Shown piece after piece: positions 28,282-36,634 of a stretch of DNA of 64,000 nucleotides; position 1 is the stretch's first letter, and every line of letters starts with the position of its first letter. A program made the translations under genes and the position numbers. Location: positions 1 through 64,000 of the forward strand of contig CAILNT010000112.1 of NCBI GenBank assembly GCA_903835655.1, in the 5' to 3' direction. Source of the stretch: an uncultured Pseudomonadota bacterium (lineage in GTDB: Bacteria; Pseudomonadota; Gammaproteobacteria; Burkholderiales; Thiobacillaceae). The notes under the pieces were generated by a model that saw only the letters and a program-made list of their open reading frames with translations, ran no database searches and was not told the DNA's origin.

Positions 28282-28433
28282 CTTCGCCCCGCGCTCACGC
28301 CTGGGTCAGACCCGGTGGGGGAGGCTTCGACGAGTCGCCCACGCGGCTCGCAGGGTACGAAAGTGGAGCGTGGGACTGGCTTACTTCCTTCAGCGGAACG
28401 ACAATCCATCCGGTTTCACATTTCGGCATCGAT

Positions 28434-29528
28434 ATGACCCTGAGCATAGGCATTCTCACTTCCGGCGGCGATACGCCCGGCCTCAACGCGGCGATACGTG
28501 GTGTCGGCAAGGCCTGTCTGTCGCATTACGGCATGCATATCGTCGGCATCCGCGATGGTTTTCGCGGCCTCATGGAGAATCGCAGCATGGCCCTCGATGG
28601 CGAGGCGCTCTCCGGTATCCTCACCCTGGGGGGCACCATCCTTGGCACCAGCCGCGACAAGCCGCACAAGATGCCGGTGCATGGCAAGATTCAGGACATG
28701 ACCGAGACCATCGTCGCCAATTACCACGCAAACGGCCTCGATTGCCTGGTGTGCCTGGGCGGTGGCGGCACCATGAAGAACGCGCTGCGCCTGGCCGGGG
28801 CCGGGCTCAACGTGGTGACCCTGCCCAAGACGATAGACAACGATGTGGCGCTGACCGATACCACCTTCGGCTTCGATACCGCCTTGGGGATCGCCACCGA
28901 CGCCATCGATCGCCTGCATAGCACCGCGCATAGCCATCACCGCATCATCGTGGTCGAGATCATGGGCCACCGGGCCGGCTGGCTGGCACTGGGCGCGGGC
29001 ATCAGCGGCGGTGCCGATGTGATCCTGATTCCGGAGATACCCTACGATGTGACGGTGGTGGCCGACGCGATCAAGGCGCGCAAGCGCAAGGGTAAGCCGT
29101 TCTCCATCGTCGCCGTGGCGGAAGGCGCGATCTCGCGCCAGGAATTTACGGAGCAGCAGGAAAGTGTCGCCAAGAAGAAGGACAGGCGGGTAGTGGCGCT
29201 GGAACCCGAACTGGTCTACGCCGAGCGCACCCTGAAGCTGGCCCGGCAACTCGAACAGCTCACCGGCCTGGAAGCTCGCCCGACCATCTTGGGTCACCTG
29301 CAACGCGGCGGCACACCTTCCGCCGCCGACCGCCTGCTCGCCACCCGCTTAGGGACCGCTGCCGCCGACCTGATCGCACAGCGCCAGTTCGGTTTCATGG
29401 TGGCCGCACACGGGGAATCCAGCGTTCCGGTTCGCCTGGAAGAGGTTGCGGGTCAGGTCAAGACCGTGCCTTCCGACCACCCCTGGGTGGCCAGCGCGCG
29501 CAGAGTAGGGACGAGTTTCGGGGATTGA
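28434..29528 (+). CDS. pfp: 6-phosphofructokinase, probably PPi-dependent
   Basis: The protein is 364 residues from the ATG at 28434. N-terminal [18 protein letters not shown] is the PFK signature. The catalytic loop [16 protein letters not shown] has Lys132 in the position that is Lys in PPi-using enzymes and Gly in ATP enzymes. The phosphate-donor loop reads GGGGTMKNA (109-117) where ATP enzymes have GGDGS and typical PPi enzymes GGDDT, so the Asp is missing. [12 protein letters not shown] and [13 protein letters not shown] complete the fold. PPi-type PFK is reversible and common in chemolithotrophs and methylotrophs. The donor is therefore likely, but not certainly, pyrophosphate. Confidence 0.88.
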   Translation: MTLSIGILTSGGDTPGLNAAIRGVGKACLSHYGMHIVGIRDGFRGLMENRSMALDGEALSGILTLGGTILGTSRDKPHKMPVHGKIQDMTETIVANYHANGLDCLVCLGGGGTMKNALRLAGAGLNVVTLPKTIDNDVALTDTTFGFDTALGIATDAIDRLHSTAHSHHRIIVVEIMGHRAGWLALGAGISGGADVILIPEIPYDVTVVADAIKARKRKGKPFSIVAVAEGAISRQEFTEQQESVAKKKDRRVVALEPELVYAERTLKLARQLEQLTGLEARPTILGHLQRGGTPSAADRLLATRLGTAAADLIAQRQFGFMVAAHGESSVPVRLEEVAGQVKTVPSDHPWVASARRVGTSFGD

Positions 29529-29569
29529 CCGAGAGGGGGAGCTTCGAGCATCACTGCGCGATGTCCACG

Positions 29570-30391
29570 CTATTCGCCGAACAGCCGTGCCAGTTCCGCG
29601 CCGGGGTCGGGGGCTTTCATGAAGGCCTCGCCGACCAGGAAGGTCTCGACTTTGTGCGCGCGCATCAGGGCGACATCGGCTTGCGTGAGGATGCCGCTCT
29701 CGGTGATGACGATGCGCTCAGGTGGGACCACCTTCATCAATTCCAGGGTGGTGTCCAGTCGGGTCTCGAACGTGCGCAGGTCGCGGTTGTTGATACCGAT
29801 CAGCGGGGTTTGTAGTCGCAGCGCCATGTCCAGTTCTTCACCGTCGTGGCTTTCCACCAGGACCGCCATGCCTAACGCATGGGCGAGGGCTTCCAGTTCC
29901 TGCATCTGAGAAATCCCCCCCCGCCCCCCTTTTTCAGAGGGGGGGGTAAAGGCCCCAACGATGAGCAGGATGCAGTCGGCGCCCATCGCTCGGGCCTCGT
30001 AGACCTGGTACGGGTCGATCATGAAATCCTTGCGCAACACCGGCAGTGCGCAGGCATTGCGTGCCGCTTTCAGGTATGCCGGCGCACCCTGGAAATACGC
30101 CCGGTCGGTGAGCACCGACAGGCAGGCAGCGCCGCCTTGCGCATAACTGGCGGCGATTTCTGCCGGCTGGAAGTCGGCGCGGATGACGCCCTTGCTGGGA
30201 CTGGCCTTCTTGATTTCGGCGATGACCGCGGCGTGGTTCGCCCCGATCTTCCCGCGTAAAGCGGCGACGAAATCGCGCGCGGGCGGAGCCCATTCCGCGG
30301 CCGCACGAACCACCTCCAGCGGTTCGATCCGTTTCGCCGCGGCGATTTCCTCGCGCTTGGTGGCGAGAATTTTGTTCAGGATGTCGGACAT
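29570..30391 (-). CDS. trpC: Indole-3-glycerol phosphate synthase with in-frame repeat insertion
   Basis: The protein is 273 residues of the TrpC barrel: [66 protein letters not shown], and [14 protein letters not shown], all catalytic strands being present. It closes the indole ring of tryptophan biosynthesis. Between IVGAF and SQMQEL an extra stretch ([12 protein letters not shown], residues 149-160) is encoded by a palindromic C-rich/G-rich repeat at 29912-29947; ordinary TrpC has only one or two residues there. It lies on the surface loop after beta-strand five, so activity is probably kept. alr lies 11 nt upstream. Confidence 0.95.
   Translation of the reverse strand: MSDILNKILATKREEIAAAKRIEPLEVVRAAAEWAPPARDFVAALRGKIGANHAAVIAEIKKASPSKGVIRADFQPAEIAASYAQGGAACLSVLTDRAYFQGAPAYLKAARNACALPVLRKDFMIDPYQVYEARAMGADCILLIVGAFTPPSEKGGRGGISQMQELEALAHALGMAVLVESHDGEELDMALRLQTPLIGINNRDLRTFETRLDTTLELMKVVPPERIVITESGILTQADVALMRAHKVETFLVGEAFMKAPDPGAELARLFGE
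29912..29947. repeat. Palindromic repeat inside trpC
   Basis: The plus strand reads a run of C (interrupted by one G), TTTTTCAGA and then a run of eight G. The arms pair as a C-tract/G-tract hairpin. Repeats that translate as [10 protein letters not shown] or similar are seen between genes in many proteobacteria; here one is inside a coding region and keeps the frame (36 nt). Confidence 0.7.
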
Positions 30392-30402
30392 GTTCTCTTC
30401 CT

Positions 30403-31593
30403 TCAGATTTCCACCACCCGCACGCGCGGTGCCAGGGCGGTGAGCAGTTCATAGGCTATGGTGCCGGCGTGAGCGGCGACTCGTTCCGCCGGTAGATCGG
30501 CACCCCAGAGGGTGACCGGGCTGCCGACATGGGCGTGGGGCACGGGGGTAAGATCGACGCTCAACATATCCATCGACACCCGGCCCAGGGTGCGCGTGAG
30601 ATGGCCTTCGACCAGGATGGGCGTGCCGCTGTCGGCATGGCGTGGATAGCCGTCGGCATAGCCGCAGGCGACCACGCCCACACTCAGGTCGCGCTCGGCG
30701 ACAAAACATGCGCCATAGCCGACCGCCTCGCCGCGTCGGATACGCTGCACGGCGATGAGCCGTGATTCCAGCGTCATGACCGGGAGCAGGCCGAGGTCGG
30801 CGCCGATTTGCCCCGGGAAAGGCGATATGCCGTAGAGCATGATGCCGGGACGAACCCAGTCGCCATGGGTGTCCGGGTAGCGCAGGACGGCGGCGGAGTT
30901 GGCGAGGCAGATGGGGTAGGCACCTTCTCCCTTTGGGAGAGGGTTGGGGTGAGGGAGCTCGGCCCCTGTGATGGAACTACCAAGCATTCGACTTGGCTGC
31001 CCAACTTCGGCAGCCAAGTCGCTGCTTGTCCCGCTAGCAGGCGGGGGGAGACAGGTGTGAAACACGGCCAGTTGATCCGCCACACCCACGGTCGGATCGT
31101 CGGCGCAGGCGAAATGGCTCATCAAGGTGATGCTGGCGACATGGGGGGACGCGCGCAAGGCGGCCAGGGCTCCCGCTACGTTGGCCGGGCGCAGCCCCAG
31201 GCGGTGCATGCCGGTATCGATCTTGAGCAGGACATCGATGCGGTGTTCGAGGCGCGCGCGCACCAGTGTTTCGATCTGATCCTGGCGGTGGAGCACCGGG
31301 CGCAGATGCAGGCGGGCGACTTCGGGCAGTTCGTCGGAGTGGAAAAATCCCTCCAGCAGGACGATGGGGTGGCTATAGCCCTCGCTGCGCAACCGCGCGG
31401 CTTCTTCCAGTGCCAGCACGGCGTAGCCATCCGCCGCGCGCAAGGCACGTGCCACGCGGCCGAGGCCGTGGCCATAGCCGTTGGCCTTGACCACGGCGAG
31501 TACGCGGGAATTTGGTGCGGCGACCCTGGCCACTCCCAGGTTGTGGGAGAGGGCGGCGAGGTCGATGTGGGCGATCAGGGGGCGGGTCATCAC
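30403..31593 (-). CDS. alr: Alanine racemase with in-frame repeat insertion
   Basis: The protein is 396 residues, about 35-40 longer than usual. The PLP lysine is in [10 protein letters not shown] (Lys37), with RLGLRP and the catalytic Tyr in EAVGYGACF of the second subunit side; SLANSAA is here [13 protein letters not shown], followed by [13 protein letters not shown]. It makes D-alanine for peptidoglycan. An extra block at residues about 183-227 lies between the LAVFHTC helix and CLANSAA; it is encoded by two palindromic elements at 30913-31047 and includes the tell-tale [12 protein letters not shown]. All catalytic residues are retained. The gene is 11 nt upstream of trpC and probably cotranscribed. 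Confidence 0.95.
   Translation of the reverse strand: MMTRPLIAHIDLAALSHNLGVARVAAPNSRVLAVVKANGYGHGLGRVARALRAADGYAVLALEEAARLRSEGYSHPIVLLEGFFHSDELPEVARLHLRPVLHRQDQIETLVRARLEHRIDVLLKIDTGMHRLGLRPANVAGALAALRASPHVASITLMSHFACADDPTVGVADQLAVFHTCLPPPASGTSSDLAAEVGQPSRMLGSSITGAELPHPNPLPKGEGAYPICLANSAAVLRYPDTHGDWVRPGIMLYGISPFPGQIGADLGLLPVMTLESRLIAVQRIRRGEAVGYGACFVAERDLSVGVVACGYADGYPRHADSGTPILVEGHLTRTLGRVSMDMLSVDLTPVPHAHVGSPVTLWGADLPAERVAAHAGTIAYELLTALAPRVRVVEI
30913..31047. repeat. Two palindromic elements inside alr
   Basis: The first element (30920-30961) contains CTCCCTTTGGGAG and translates as [11 protein letters not shown] on the minus strand, a repeat found between genes in many Proteobacteria. The second (30989-31021) is a perfect 13-bp hairpin: CGACTTGGCTGCC, loop CAACTTC, GGCAGCCAAGTCG. 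Together they add about 45 codons without a frameshift. Confidence 0.7.
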
Positions 31594-31598
31594 TTTGT

Positions 31599-31644
31599 GT
31601 AGCGCCGGCGCCTCGCCGGCCTGCAGGCTGGAAGCCTGCGCTAC
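31599..31644. repeat. GTAGCG-bounded repeat between alr and dnaB
   Basis: The element begins GTAGCGCCGGC and ends GCCTGCGCTAC, with internal inverted repeats (GCCGGCGCCTCGCCGGC and CTGCAGGCTGGAAGCCTGC). The ends are inverted copies of GTAGCG. Its right end supplies the TAG stop of dnaB at 31641-31643. A related element with the same ends occurs inside nifJ at 42087-42183. Confidence 0.75.
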
Positions 31645-33011
31645 ATCCCCCCCGCGAAGCTCTCGAACCGGGTGTATTCGCCCAGGAAGGTCAGGCGCAC
31701 GGTGCCGATGGGGCCGTTACGTTGTTTGCCGATGATGATTTCCGCCGTGCCCTTGTCCGGCGTATCGGGGTTGTAGACCTCGTCGCGGTAGATGAACAGG
31801 ATCACGTCCGCGTCCTGCTCGATGGCGCCGGATTCGCGCAGGTCGGACATCACCGGGCGTTTGTTGGGGCGCTGTTCCAGGGAGCGGTTGAGCTGCGACA
31901 GGGCGATCACCGGCACTTTCAGTTCCTTGGCCAGGCTTTTCAGGGAACGGGAAATTTCCGATATTTCCGTGGCGCGGTTCTCGCCCTGGCCATTGCCGGA
32001 CATGAGCTGCAAGTAATCCAGCACGATCAACCCGAGCTGGCCGCCCTCGCACTGCCGCGCCAGGCGGCGGGCGCGGGCGCGAACTTCCATGGCGGTGAGA
32101 CCGGGTGTCTCGTCGATGAACATCTTGGCTTCGTTGAGACTGCCCAGGGCATGGGTCAGGCGTGGCCAGTCGTCGTCGGTGATGCGGCCGGTGCGCAGCT
32201 TGTGCTGATCGAGGCGGCCGACTGAGCCCAGCATCCGCATCACCAGTTGTGATGCGCCCATTTCCATGCTGAACACGGCCACCGGCAGATTGGAATCCAG
32301 GGCCACGTTTTCCGCAATGTTCAGGCTGAAAGCGGTCTTTCCCATACTCGGCCGGCCGGCGACGATGATCAGGTCGCCCGGTTGCAGGCCGGAGGTCTTG
32401 GTGTCCAGGTCGCCGTAGCCGGTCGGCACACCGGTGACTTCGCTGGGGTTGTCGCGGTTGTAGAGTTCGTCGATGCGGGTGACGACTTCCTTCAGCAACG
32501 GCTGTAACGGCAAAAATCCCTGTGTGGCCTTGGCCCCGGCTTCCTTGATGTCGAATACCTTTTTTTCCGCCTCGTCGAGAATCTCGATCGCGGAACGGCC
32601 GTTGGGGTTGAACGCGGCAGTGCTGATTTCGCCGCCCACCTCGACCAGCCGCCGCAATACCGAGCGTTCCCGCACGATCTCGGCGTAGCGGCGGATATTG
32701 GCTGCGGAAGGGGTGTTCTGCGCCAGCGCCGCCAGGTAGGCCAGGCCACCGACATCGTCGAGGCGGTTGAGCGATTCCAGGGCCTCGGCCACCGTCACCA
32801 CGTCGGCTGGCTTGTTCTCGTCGACCAGGCGGACGATCTGCTTCCAGATGTGGCGGTGATCGGCGCGATAGAAATCCTGCTCGTTGATCAGATCCGCCAC
32901 CCGTTCCCAGGCGTGGTTCTCCAGCAGCAGCCCGCCCAGCACGGATTGCTCCGCCTCGACCGAATGCGGCGGCAGTTTCAGGGCGGCGAGTTCTGGATCG
33001 AAGACGTTCAT
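31641..33011 (-). CDS. dnaB: Replicative DNA helicase
   Basis: The protein is 456 residues from the ATG at 33011 (MNVFDPELAALKLPPHSVEAEQ is the family start); an ATG at 33035 would add eight residues. The N-terminal dimerisation domain has SVLGGLLLENHAWERV. The RecA-like motor has the Walker A GRPSMGKTAFSLNIAE, EMGASQLVMRMLGSVG, Walker B LIVLDYLQLM and the H4 region LSQLNRSLEQRPNKRPVMSDLRESG, read in pieces. It unwinds the fork on the lagging strand. Its TAG stop lies inside a GTAGCG-type repeat, and ubiC lies upstream on the same strand. Confidence 0.97.
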   Translation of the reverse strand: MNVFDPELAALKLPPHSVEAEQSVLGGLLLENHAWERVADLINEQDFYRADHRHIWKQIVRLVDENKPADVVTVAEALESLNRLDDVGGLAYLAALAQNTPSAANIRRYAEIVRERSVLRRLVEVGGEISTAAFNPNGRSAIEILDEAEKKVFDIKEAGAKATQGFLPLQPLLKEVVTRIDELYNRDNPSEVTGVPTGYGDLDTKTSGLQPGDLIIVAGRPSMGKTAFSLNIAENVALDSNLPVAVFSMEMGASQLVMRMLGSVGRLDQHKLRTGRITDDDWPRLTHALGSLNEAKMFIDETPGLTAMEVRARARRLARQCEGGQLGLIVLDYLQLMSGNGQGENRATEISEISRSLKSLAKELKVPVIALSQLNRSLEQRPNKRPVMSDLRESGAIEQDADVILFIYRDEVYNPDTPDKGTAEIIIGKQRNGPIGTVRLTFLGEYTRFESFAGGM

Positions 33012-33097
33012 GAGCGGGCTCGAAGAAGGCTGCATTGTAGTTGTACAGCGCGATTCAGCCTATTTGGCCGGCATGCACGGGCCGCAGGACGGCAGCC

Positions 33098-33643
33098 TTA
33101 CCTCAGGCGCTGCGAGTCGGGCGCGGGGTAGGCCATCAAGGCGGGGAGAAAGACTTCGGTCACCAGAAGGGGGTGGCCGGTTAGCGCAAATTGTGAGCGC
33201 CGCATCCAGAGACGGCGTGGCGCCACGGCGAGATGGGCCACCGCGGGGAGATAGAGCGGGTGGCGGACATCGACTTGGCGGTATTCGAGGGGGAAACGGC
33301 GAACACGCGGGTCCGCGAACAGGGTTTCGCCCAGGGGGCGGTTGCCGAGGCGGGAGAGGGCGACCCAGGGGCCGTCGAGACCGGGCAGGGGAACGACGCT
33401 GTGGGCGAAGACCAGGGGCGTGTCGCCACAGATCAGGAGGACTTCGCGGATCAGGGCGCGCTGGCCACGGCGCAAGCCTAGCGTGGCATATTCGTCCGGG
33501 TTCGGGCGGGCGATGCGCTGCCCCAGGCGCTGCACCCGAAGCTGCGGGCAGATCGCTCGCAGGCGGCGGGTGAGCGAGCCGTGATCGCAGAGCCAGCCAC
33601 GCCAGCCTCCGGCGCACCAGGCCGGCGTGTTCCAGGATTGCAT
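33098..33643 (-). CDS. ubiC: Chorismate--pyruvate lyase
   Basis: The protein is 181 residues, matching UbiC (about 165-190). It shows WLCDHGSLTRRLRAICPQLRV near the N-terminus, IREVLLICGDTPLVFAHSVVP with the active-site Arg, GNRPLGETLFADPRVRRFPLEY and a C-terminal RRSQFALTGHPLLVTEVFLP, whose Glu is catalytic. It converts chorismate to 4-hydroxybenzoate for ubiquinone. A lipoprotein gene ends 6 nt upstream on the same strand, but UbiC is functionally separate from the MCE group. Confidence 0.92.
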   Translation of the reverse strand: MQSWNTPAWCAGGWRGWLCDHGSLTRRLRAICPQLRVQRLGQRIARPNPDEYATLGLRRGQRALIREVLLICGDTPLVFAHSVVPLPGLDGPWVALSRLGNRPLGETLFADPRVRRFPLEYRQVDVRHPLYLPAVAHLAVAPRRLWMRRSQFALTGHPLLVTEVFLPALMAYPAPDSQRLR

Positions 33644-33649
33644 GGCTGG

Positions 33650-34327
33650 CTAATCGCTTGCGGGCGTGCTGCGGATCAGATCGATACGGTCTTGCAGACG
33701 GGCCACGGCGTGCGTGTCTCCAGCTGTCTGAGCGCGCAGCGATAGCACCTGCAACCACGCCAGTAGGGGACGGCGCCAGCCGCGTTCCGAGGCGGTGTCG
33801 ACGGCGTCGGCGACGGTGGCGGGCGAGGCGGTCCCGCGCTCGAACAGGAGGGCGGCGGCTATCAGGCGCGGCAGGGGTTCCCGGATCGCGGCGGCGGCGC
33901 GGTTGGCGGCCTCCGCGTCGCGCGCGCCGACGAGATCGGTGTAGTGTGAGGGCAGGGCCTTGGCGTCCAGGCCGCTCCATTCGCCCGCGAGGAAATGGGC
34001 ATAGGCCGCGTCCCTTGCGCCGGCTTCCGCGCTCAGTTTCTGGTACGCCACACAGGGCGAAAAATCGAGCGCGGCGGCGCGGGTGGCGCAGGCCGCCAAT
34101 TCGGCACGCGCGACGAGGTCGATGCGCCCGCTCCTGGCGATTTCGCCGCGCGCCTTGCCCAGGGCGAGGCTGGCGGTCTTGCCGTCGCCTTGCAACCAAC
34201 TCTCCTGGAAATGCTCGATCAGACCGACCGCGTTCATTTTCCAGTCCGGCGGCGGCGGGGCACTGGAGCAGGCCGACAGAAACAAACACATCGCCAATGC
34301 CCGGCTACTCGCCACTCGCTTCCTCAT
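33650..34327 (-). CDS. Lipoprotein of the MCE operon
   Basis: The protein is 225 residues from the ATG at 34327, which overlaps the stop of the MCE gene (ATGA). The N-terminus is a lipoprotein signal (LAMCLFLSACSS). The mature protein is Ala/Arg-rich and helical (SLALGKARGEIARSGRIDLVAR; EAANRAAAAIREPLPRL), with no catalytic motif. Similar small lipoproteins follow the MlaD-like gene in other betaproteobacterial operons, so it may bridge the MCE ring to the outer membrane. It is followed by ubiC after 6 nt. Confidence 0.75.
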   Translation of the reverse strand: MRKRVASSRALAMCLFLSACSSAPPPPDWKMNAVGLIEHFQESWLQGDGKTASLALGKARGEIARSGRIDLVARAELAACATRAAALDFSPCVAYQKLSAEAGARDAAYAHFLAGEWSGLDAKALPSHYTDLVGARDAEAANRAAAAIREPLPRLIAAALLFERGTASPATVADAVDTASERGWRRPLLAWLQVLSLRAQTAGDTHAVARLQDRIDLIRSTPASD

Positions 34328-35328
34328 GGTGTCTTGATCTCCACGTCGCGGGCGAAGGGCCATTTCTTGTTGATCTCGTTGATGAGGTGGTCGACCTTGC
34401 GCACGCTGTCGTCGACCTCCAGACGCAGCGTGACCATGTCGGCGCTGGCCGCGGCGACGTTGCCGCTGATCTTCGTGACGTCCGCGCTGGCGGTCTGGGC
34501 ATTGGCGAGGATGGCGTCGGCTTTATTCAGGCTCACGCGCACGTCGCCCAGAATTGCGTTGACACGCGTGACCGCGCCCTGCGCCTGGTCCATCACTCCG
34601 TTCTGGCCGAACAAACGGCTATCCGTTTTCGCCAGCACGCTGTCCACCTTGAGAGAGACGCCGTTGAGCGAGGCGAGCAGGGTATTTGCCTGCTCCAGGG
34701 TTCGCACCACCTGCCGCGCCTTGTCCGGACTGCCCAGGATGCCCTGTAGCAGGCCATAGTCGCCGGCCATGCGTTCGGTGACGGTCTCGACATGGCCCAG
34801 CGTGCGGTTGATCGGGGCGCCAGACTTCGTCATGTTGTCGACATTGGCAAGAATGCTTTTCACTTTTTCCAGTAATTCCGGGATGTCCTTGGTGGCATCA
34901 CCGGTATAGAGCGGGCGCACGGCACCGTCTTCCAGGGGCGGATCTTGCAGATTACTGGAGTGGGCCTTGATCTTGGCGCCGCCGACGAGTGACTTCTCCA
35001 GGGTGAACACGCTGCTCTTGCGCAGCCAGCGCGCGTCTTCCCTGGGTATGGCGAGTTCGACACGAACCTGTCCGTCGTCCATCAGGCGCAGGCGGCTGAC
35101 CTGGCCGATGGGAAAACCGGAGAAGGAAATGGGCATGCCGACGTTCACGCCTTCCACGTCCTCGGTCGTGAGCACCAGCGCACGGGTTTCCTGGAAAGCG
35201 CCGCGCGCGTGCAAGGCATAGAGAATGAAAGCTCCTCCCAGCAGCGCGGTCACTGCCAGCAGTACGCCGATCTTGAACTCCAGGTTCCTGATCAGCGGCG
35301 CGCCGGGGGGTAGAGGGGCTCGTTCCAT
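34324..35328 (-). CDS. MlaD/PqiB-type MCE-domain lipid transport protein
   Basis: The protein is 334 residues from the ATG at 35328. One N-terminal membrane segment (IGVLLAVTALLGGAFILYAL) anchors it in the inner membrane. The single MCE domain follows with ALVLTTEDVEGVNVGMPISFSGFPIGQV, the hallmark GxPVxFxGxxIG pattern, and SLVGGAKIKA. About 170 residues of helical coiled-coil-like sequence (VESVLAKTDSRLFGQNGVM; ASADVTKISGNVAAASAD) form the needle-like C-terminus. Such rings carry phospholipids between membranes. The start overlaps the end of the ATPase-like gene by 37 nt. Confidence 0.88.
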   Translation of the reverse strand: MERAPLPPGAPLIRNLEFKIGVLLAVTALLGGAFILYALHARGAFQETRALVLTTEDVEGVNVGMPISFSGFPIGQVSRLRLMDDGQVRVELAIPREDARWLRKSSVFTLEKSLVGGAKIKAHSSNLQDPPLEDGAVRPLYTGDATKDIPELLEKVKSILANVDNMTKSGAPINRTLGHVETVTERMAGDYGLLQGILGSPDKARQVVRTLEQANTLLASLNGVSLKVDSVLAKTDSRLFGQNGVMDQAQGAVTRVNAILGDVRVSLNKADAILANAQTASADVTKISGNVAAASADMVTLRLEVDDSVRKVDHLINEINKKWPFARDVEIKTP

Positions 35329-35753
35329 TGATAATCCAGTATCCAGCAGTCGTTGAGGTGGTCGGACAGACGTTCCAGGAGGTCGAAGAGAAAGGGCGGG
35401 TAGTGGATGTCCGGCAGAAGCAGGGCGGGACGGTCGATCAGGATTATAGTCGGCTGCTCGATCGCGGCTCGCAGCAGCTTGGCGACGAAGCGTTCCACTG
35501 CGTTGAGCTGCGGGTCGCGTTTCAGGGCTGCGTCTTCCTGGCCGGTCTGGAGCAGGAGGTGCCAGGCCAGGGTGGAGGCGGCTTCGTAGTCCAGGTTGTG
35601 GCGGAATTGGGGAATCAGGGCGATATTGTCGAGCAGCGACAGATTGGCGCGCAAGGGCATTTCCGCCGACACCAGCGTGGCGGACGGCTGCTGGGCGAGT
35701 AGTTCGCGCCGGTGGGCGTCGTCGCGCAGCCATTTCAGTTGTGTCTGGAACAT
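35292..35753 (-). CDS. Reduced ABC-ATPase-like protein without a P-loop
   Basis: The protein is 153 residues. A MlaF-like middle part is visible: MPLRANLSLLDNIALIPQF resembles the Q-loop/NVxxPL region, LNAVERFVAKLLRAAIEQP corresponds to the signature-helix region but has no LSGGQ, and TIILIDRPALLLPDI is a Walker B-like strand with Arg in place of the Glu. No Walker A GxxGxGKST is found, and the N-terminal part of a normal ATPase is missing. It is unlikely to hydrolyse ATP. It overlaps the MCE gene by 37 nt, so translation is coupled. No permease gene is adjacent. Confidence 0.7.
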   Translation of the reverse strand: MFQTQLKWLRDDAHRRELLAQQPSATLVSAEMPLRANLSLLDNIALIPQFRHNLDYEAASTLAWHLLLQTGQEDAALKRDPQLNAVERFVAKLLRAAIEQPTIILIDRPALLLPDIHYPPFLFDLLERLSDHLNDCWILDYQWNEPLYPPARR

Positions 35754-35849
35754 ATACGCCTGCCAAACCCTCGAATGCCGGGCTGGCAGTGTATACGAGT
35801 ACGATGCCGGAGGGCATCTGGGGGCGGCGTTGCCACCCCCGTTGCAGAT

Positions 35850-36623
35850 TTAGAAGCGTACCGCCGGTGTTTCGATCTTGAGCCCGTTCCCGTGCGCGTT
35901 CGCATAGAGTTCAAGCAGCGTGTATTCCTCGCTGCCGAAGGGATACGGCTTGGCGCGGAAGGCATCGAAACATTGGTTGAAGCGGGTCTGGGTGCCAGTC
36001 AGCTTGCCGGTAGCCAGGCGATACAGAGGAAAGCCGTTGGTCTGGCCTTGGGAAAGGACCTGGGCCCTGAGCTTCTCGCCGGGATGGTTGTCATGACACA
36101 GACTACACGCCATGTTGAGCTGGCCGGAACGGGTTTCGTACAGCTTCTTGCCCGCTTCGTAGAAAGGCGTCATCGCGCCGTCGGTCTGTACATTCACTTC
36201 CTGGCCGCGTGCGATGTTGCGCACAAAGGCCTCCAGCGACAGGGCGTCGTCGCTCTCGTACTTGAGCGTCGAAATCCCGAGGCGCTCGCTCGATTCATTG
36301 ATGACGCGTTGCTGTAGGGTGATGGGACGCTTGCTCTTGGCATCCAGAACGGGGTACTGGGCGATGCGCTTCGCACTGAGCTTCTTGCCGTCGGCGCCGT
36401 GGCAGCTGGCACAGGAGACGCCCTTGGCGTTGGGCGTGGTGAACATCGCCGCCCCTCTGGCCAGCGCACCCATTCCAGGATTCATGAAGTCATCGTCCTG
36501 CATGTCCTTTGTCTCCTGCCTGAGCAGGGTGTAGCCGGAGTACACCTCGGCGGAAAATGCGTCGGCGTAGGTGCACAGCGCGCCGAACCCGGCGCCCAGG
36601 GCTAGGGCTGTCTTCAATTTCAT
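35850..36623 (-). CDS. soxA: SoxA, thiosulfate-oxidising cytochrome c subunit
   Basis: The protein is 257 residues from the ATG at 36623 (AAGGA eight bases before). It has a signal peptide, then two CxxCH haem sites: SCASCHGADG and ACSLCHDNHPG, and a third Cys in FNQCFDAFRAKPYPFGSEEY, the position of the active-site Cys persulfide. With SoxX it forms the SoxXA complex that joins thiosulfate to SoxY in the periplasm. This is the diheme form. The gene follows soxX after 11 nt on the minus strand. Confidence 0.95.
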   Translation of the reverse strand: MKLKTALALGAGFGALCTYADAFSAEVYSGYTLLRQETKDMQDDDFMNPGMGALARGAAMFTTPNAKGVSCASCHGADGKKLSAKRIAQYPVLDAKSKRPITLQQRVINESSERLGISTLKYESDDALSLEAFVRNIARGQEVNVQTDGAMTPFYEAGKKLYETRSGQLNMACSLCHDNHPGEKLRAQVLSQGQTNGFPLYRLATGKLTGTQTRFNQCFDAFRAKPYPFGSEEYTLLELYANAHGNGLKIETPAVRF

Positions 36624-36634
36624 GATCGTCATCC

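Noticed and set aside
35820-35841. GC-rich hairpin after soxA as a terminator
   Set aside because: The stem is imperfect and no T-tract follows on the minus strand.
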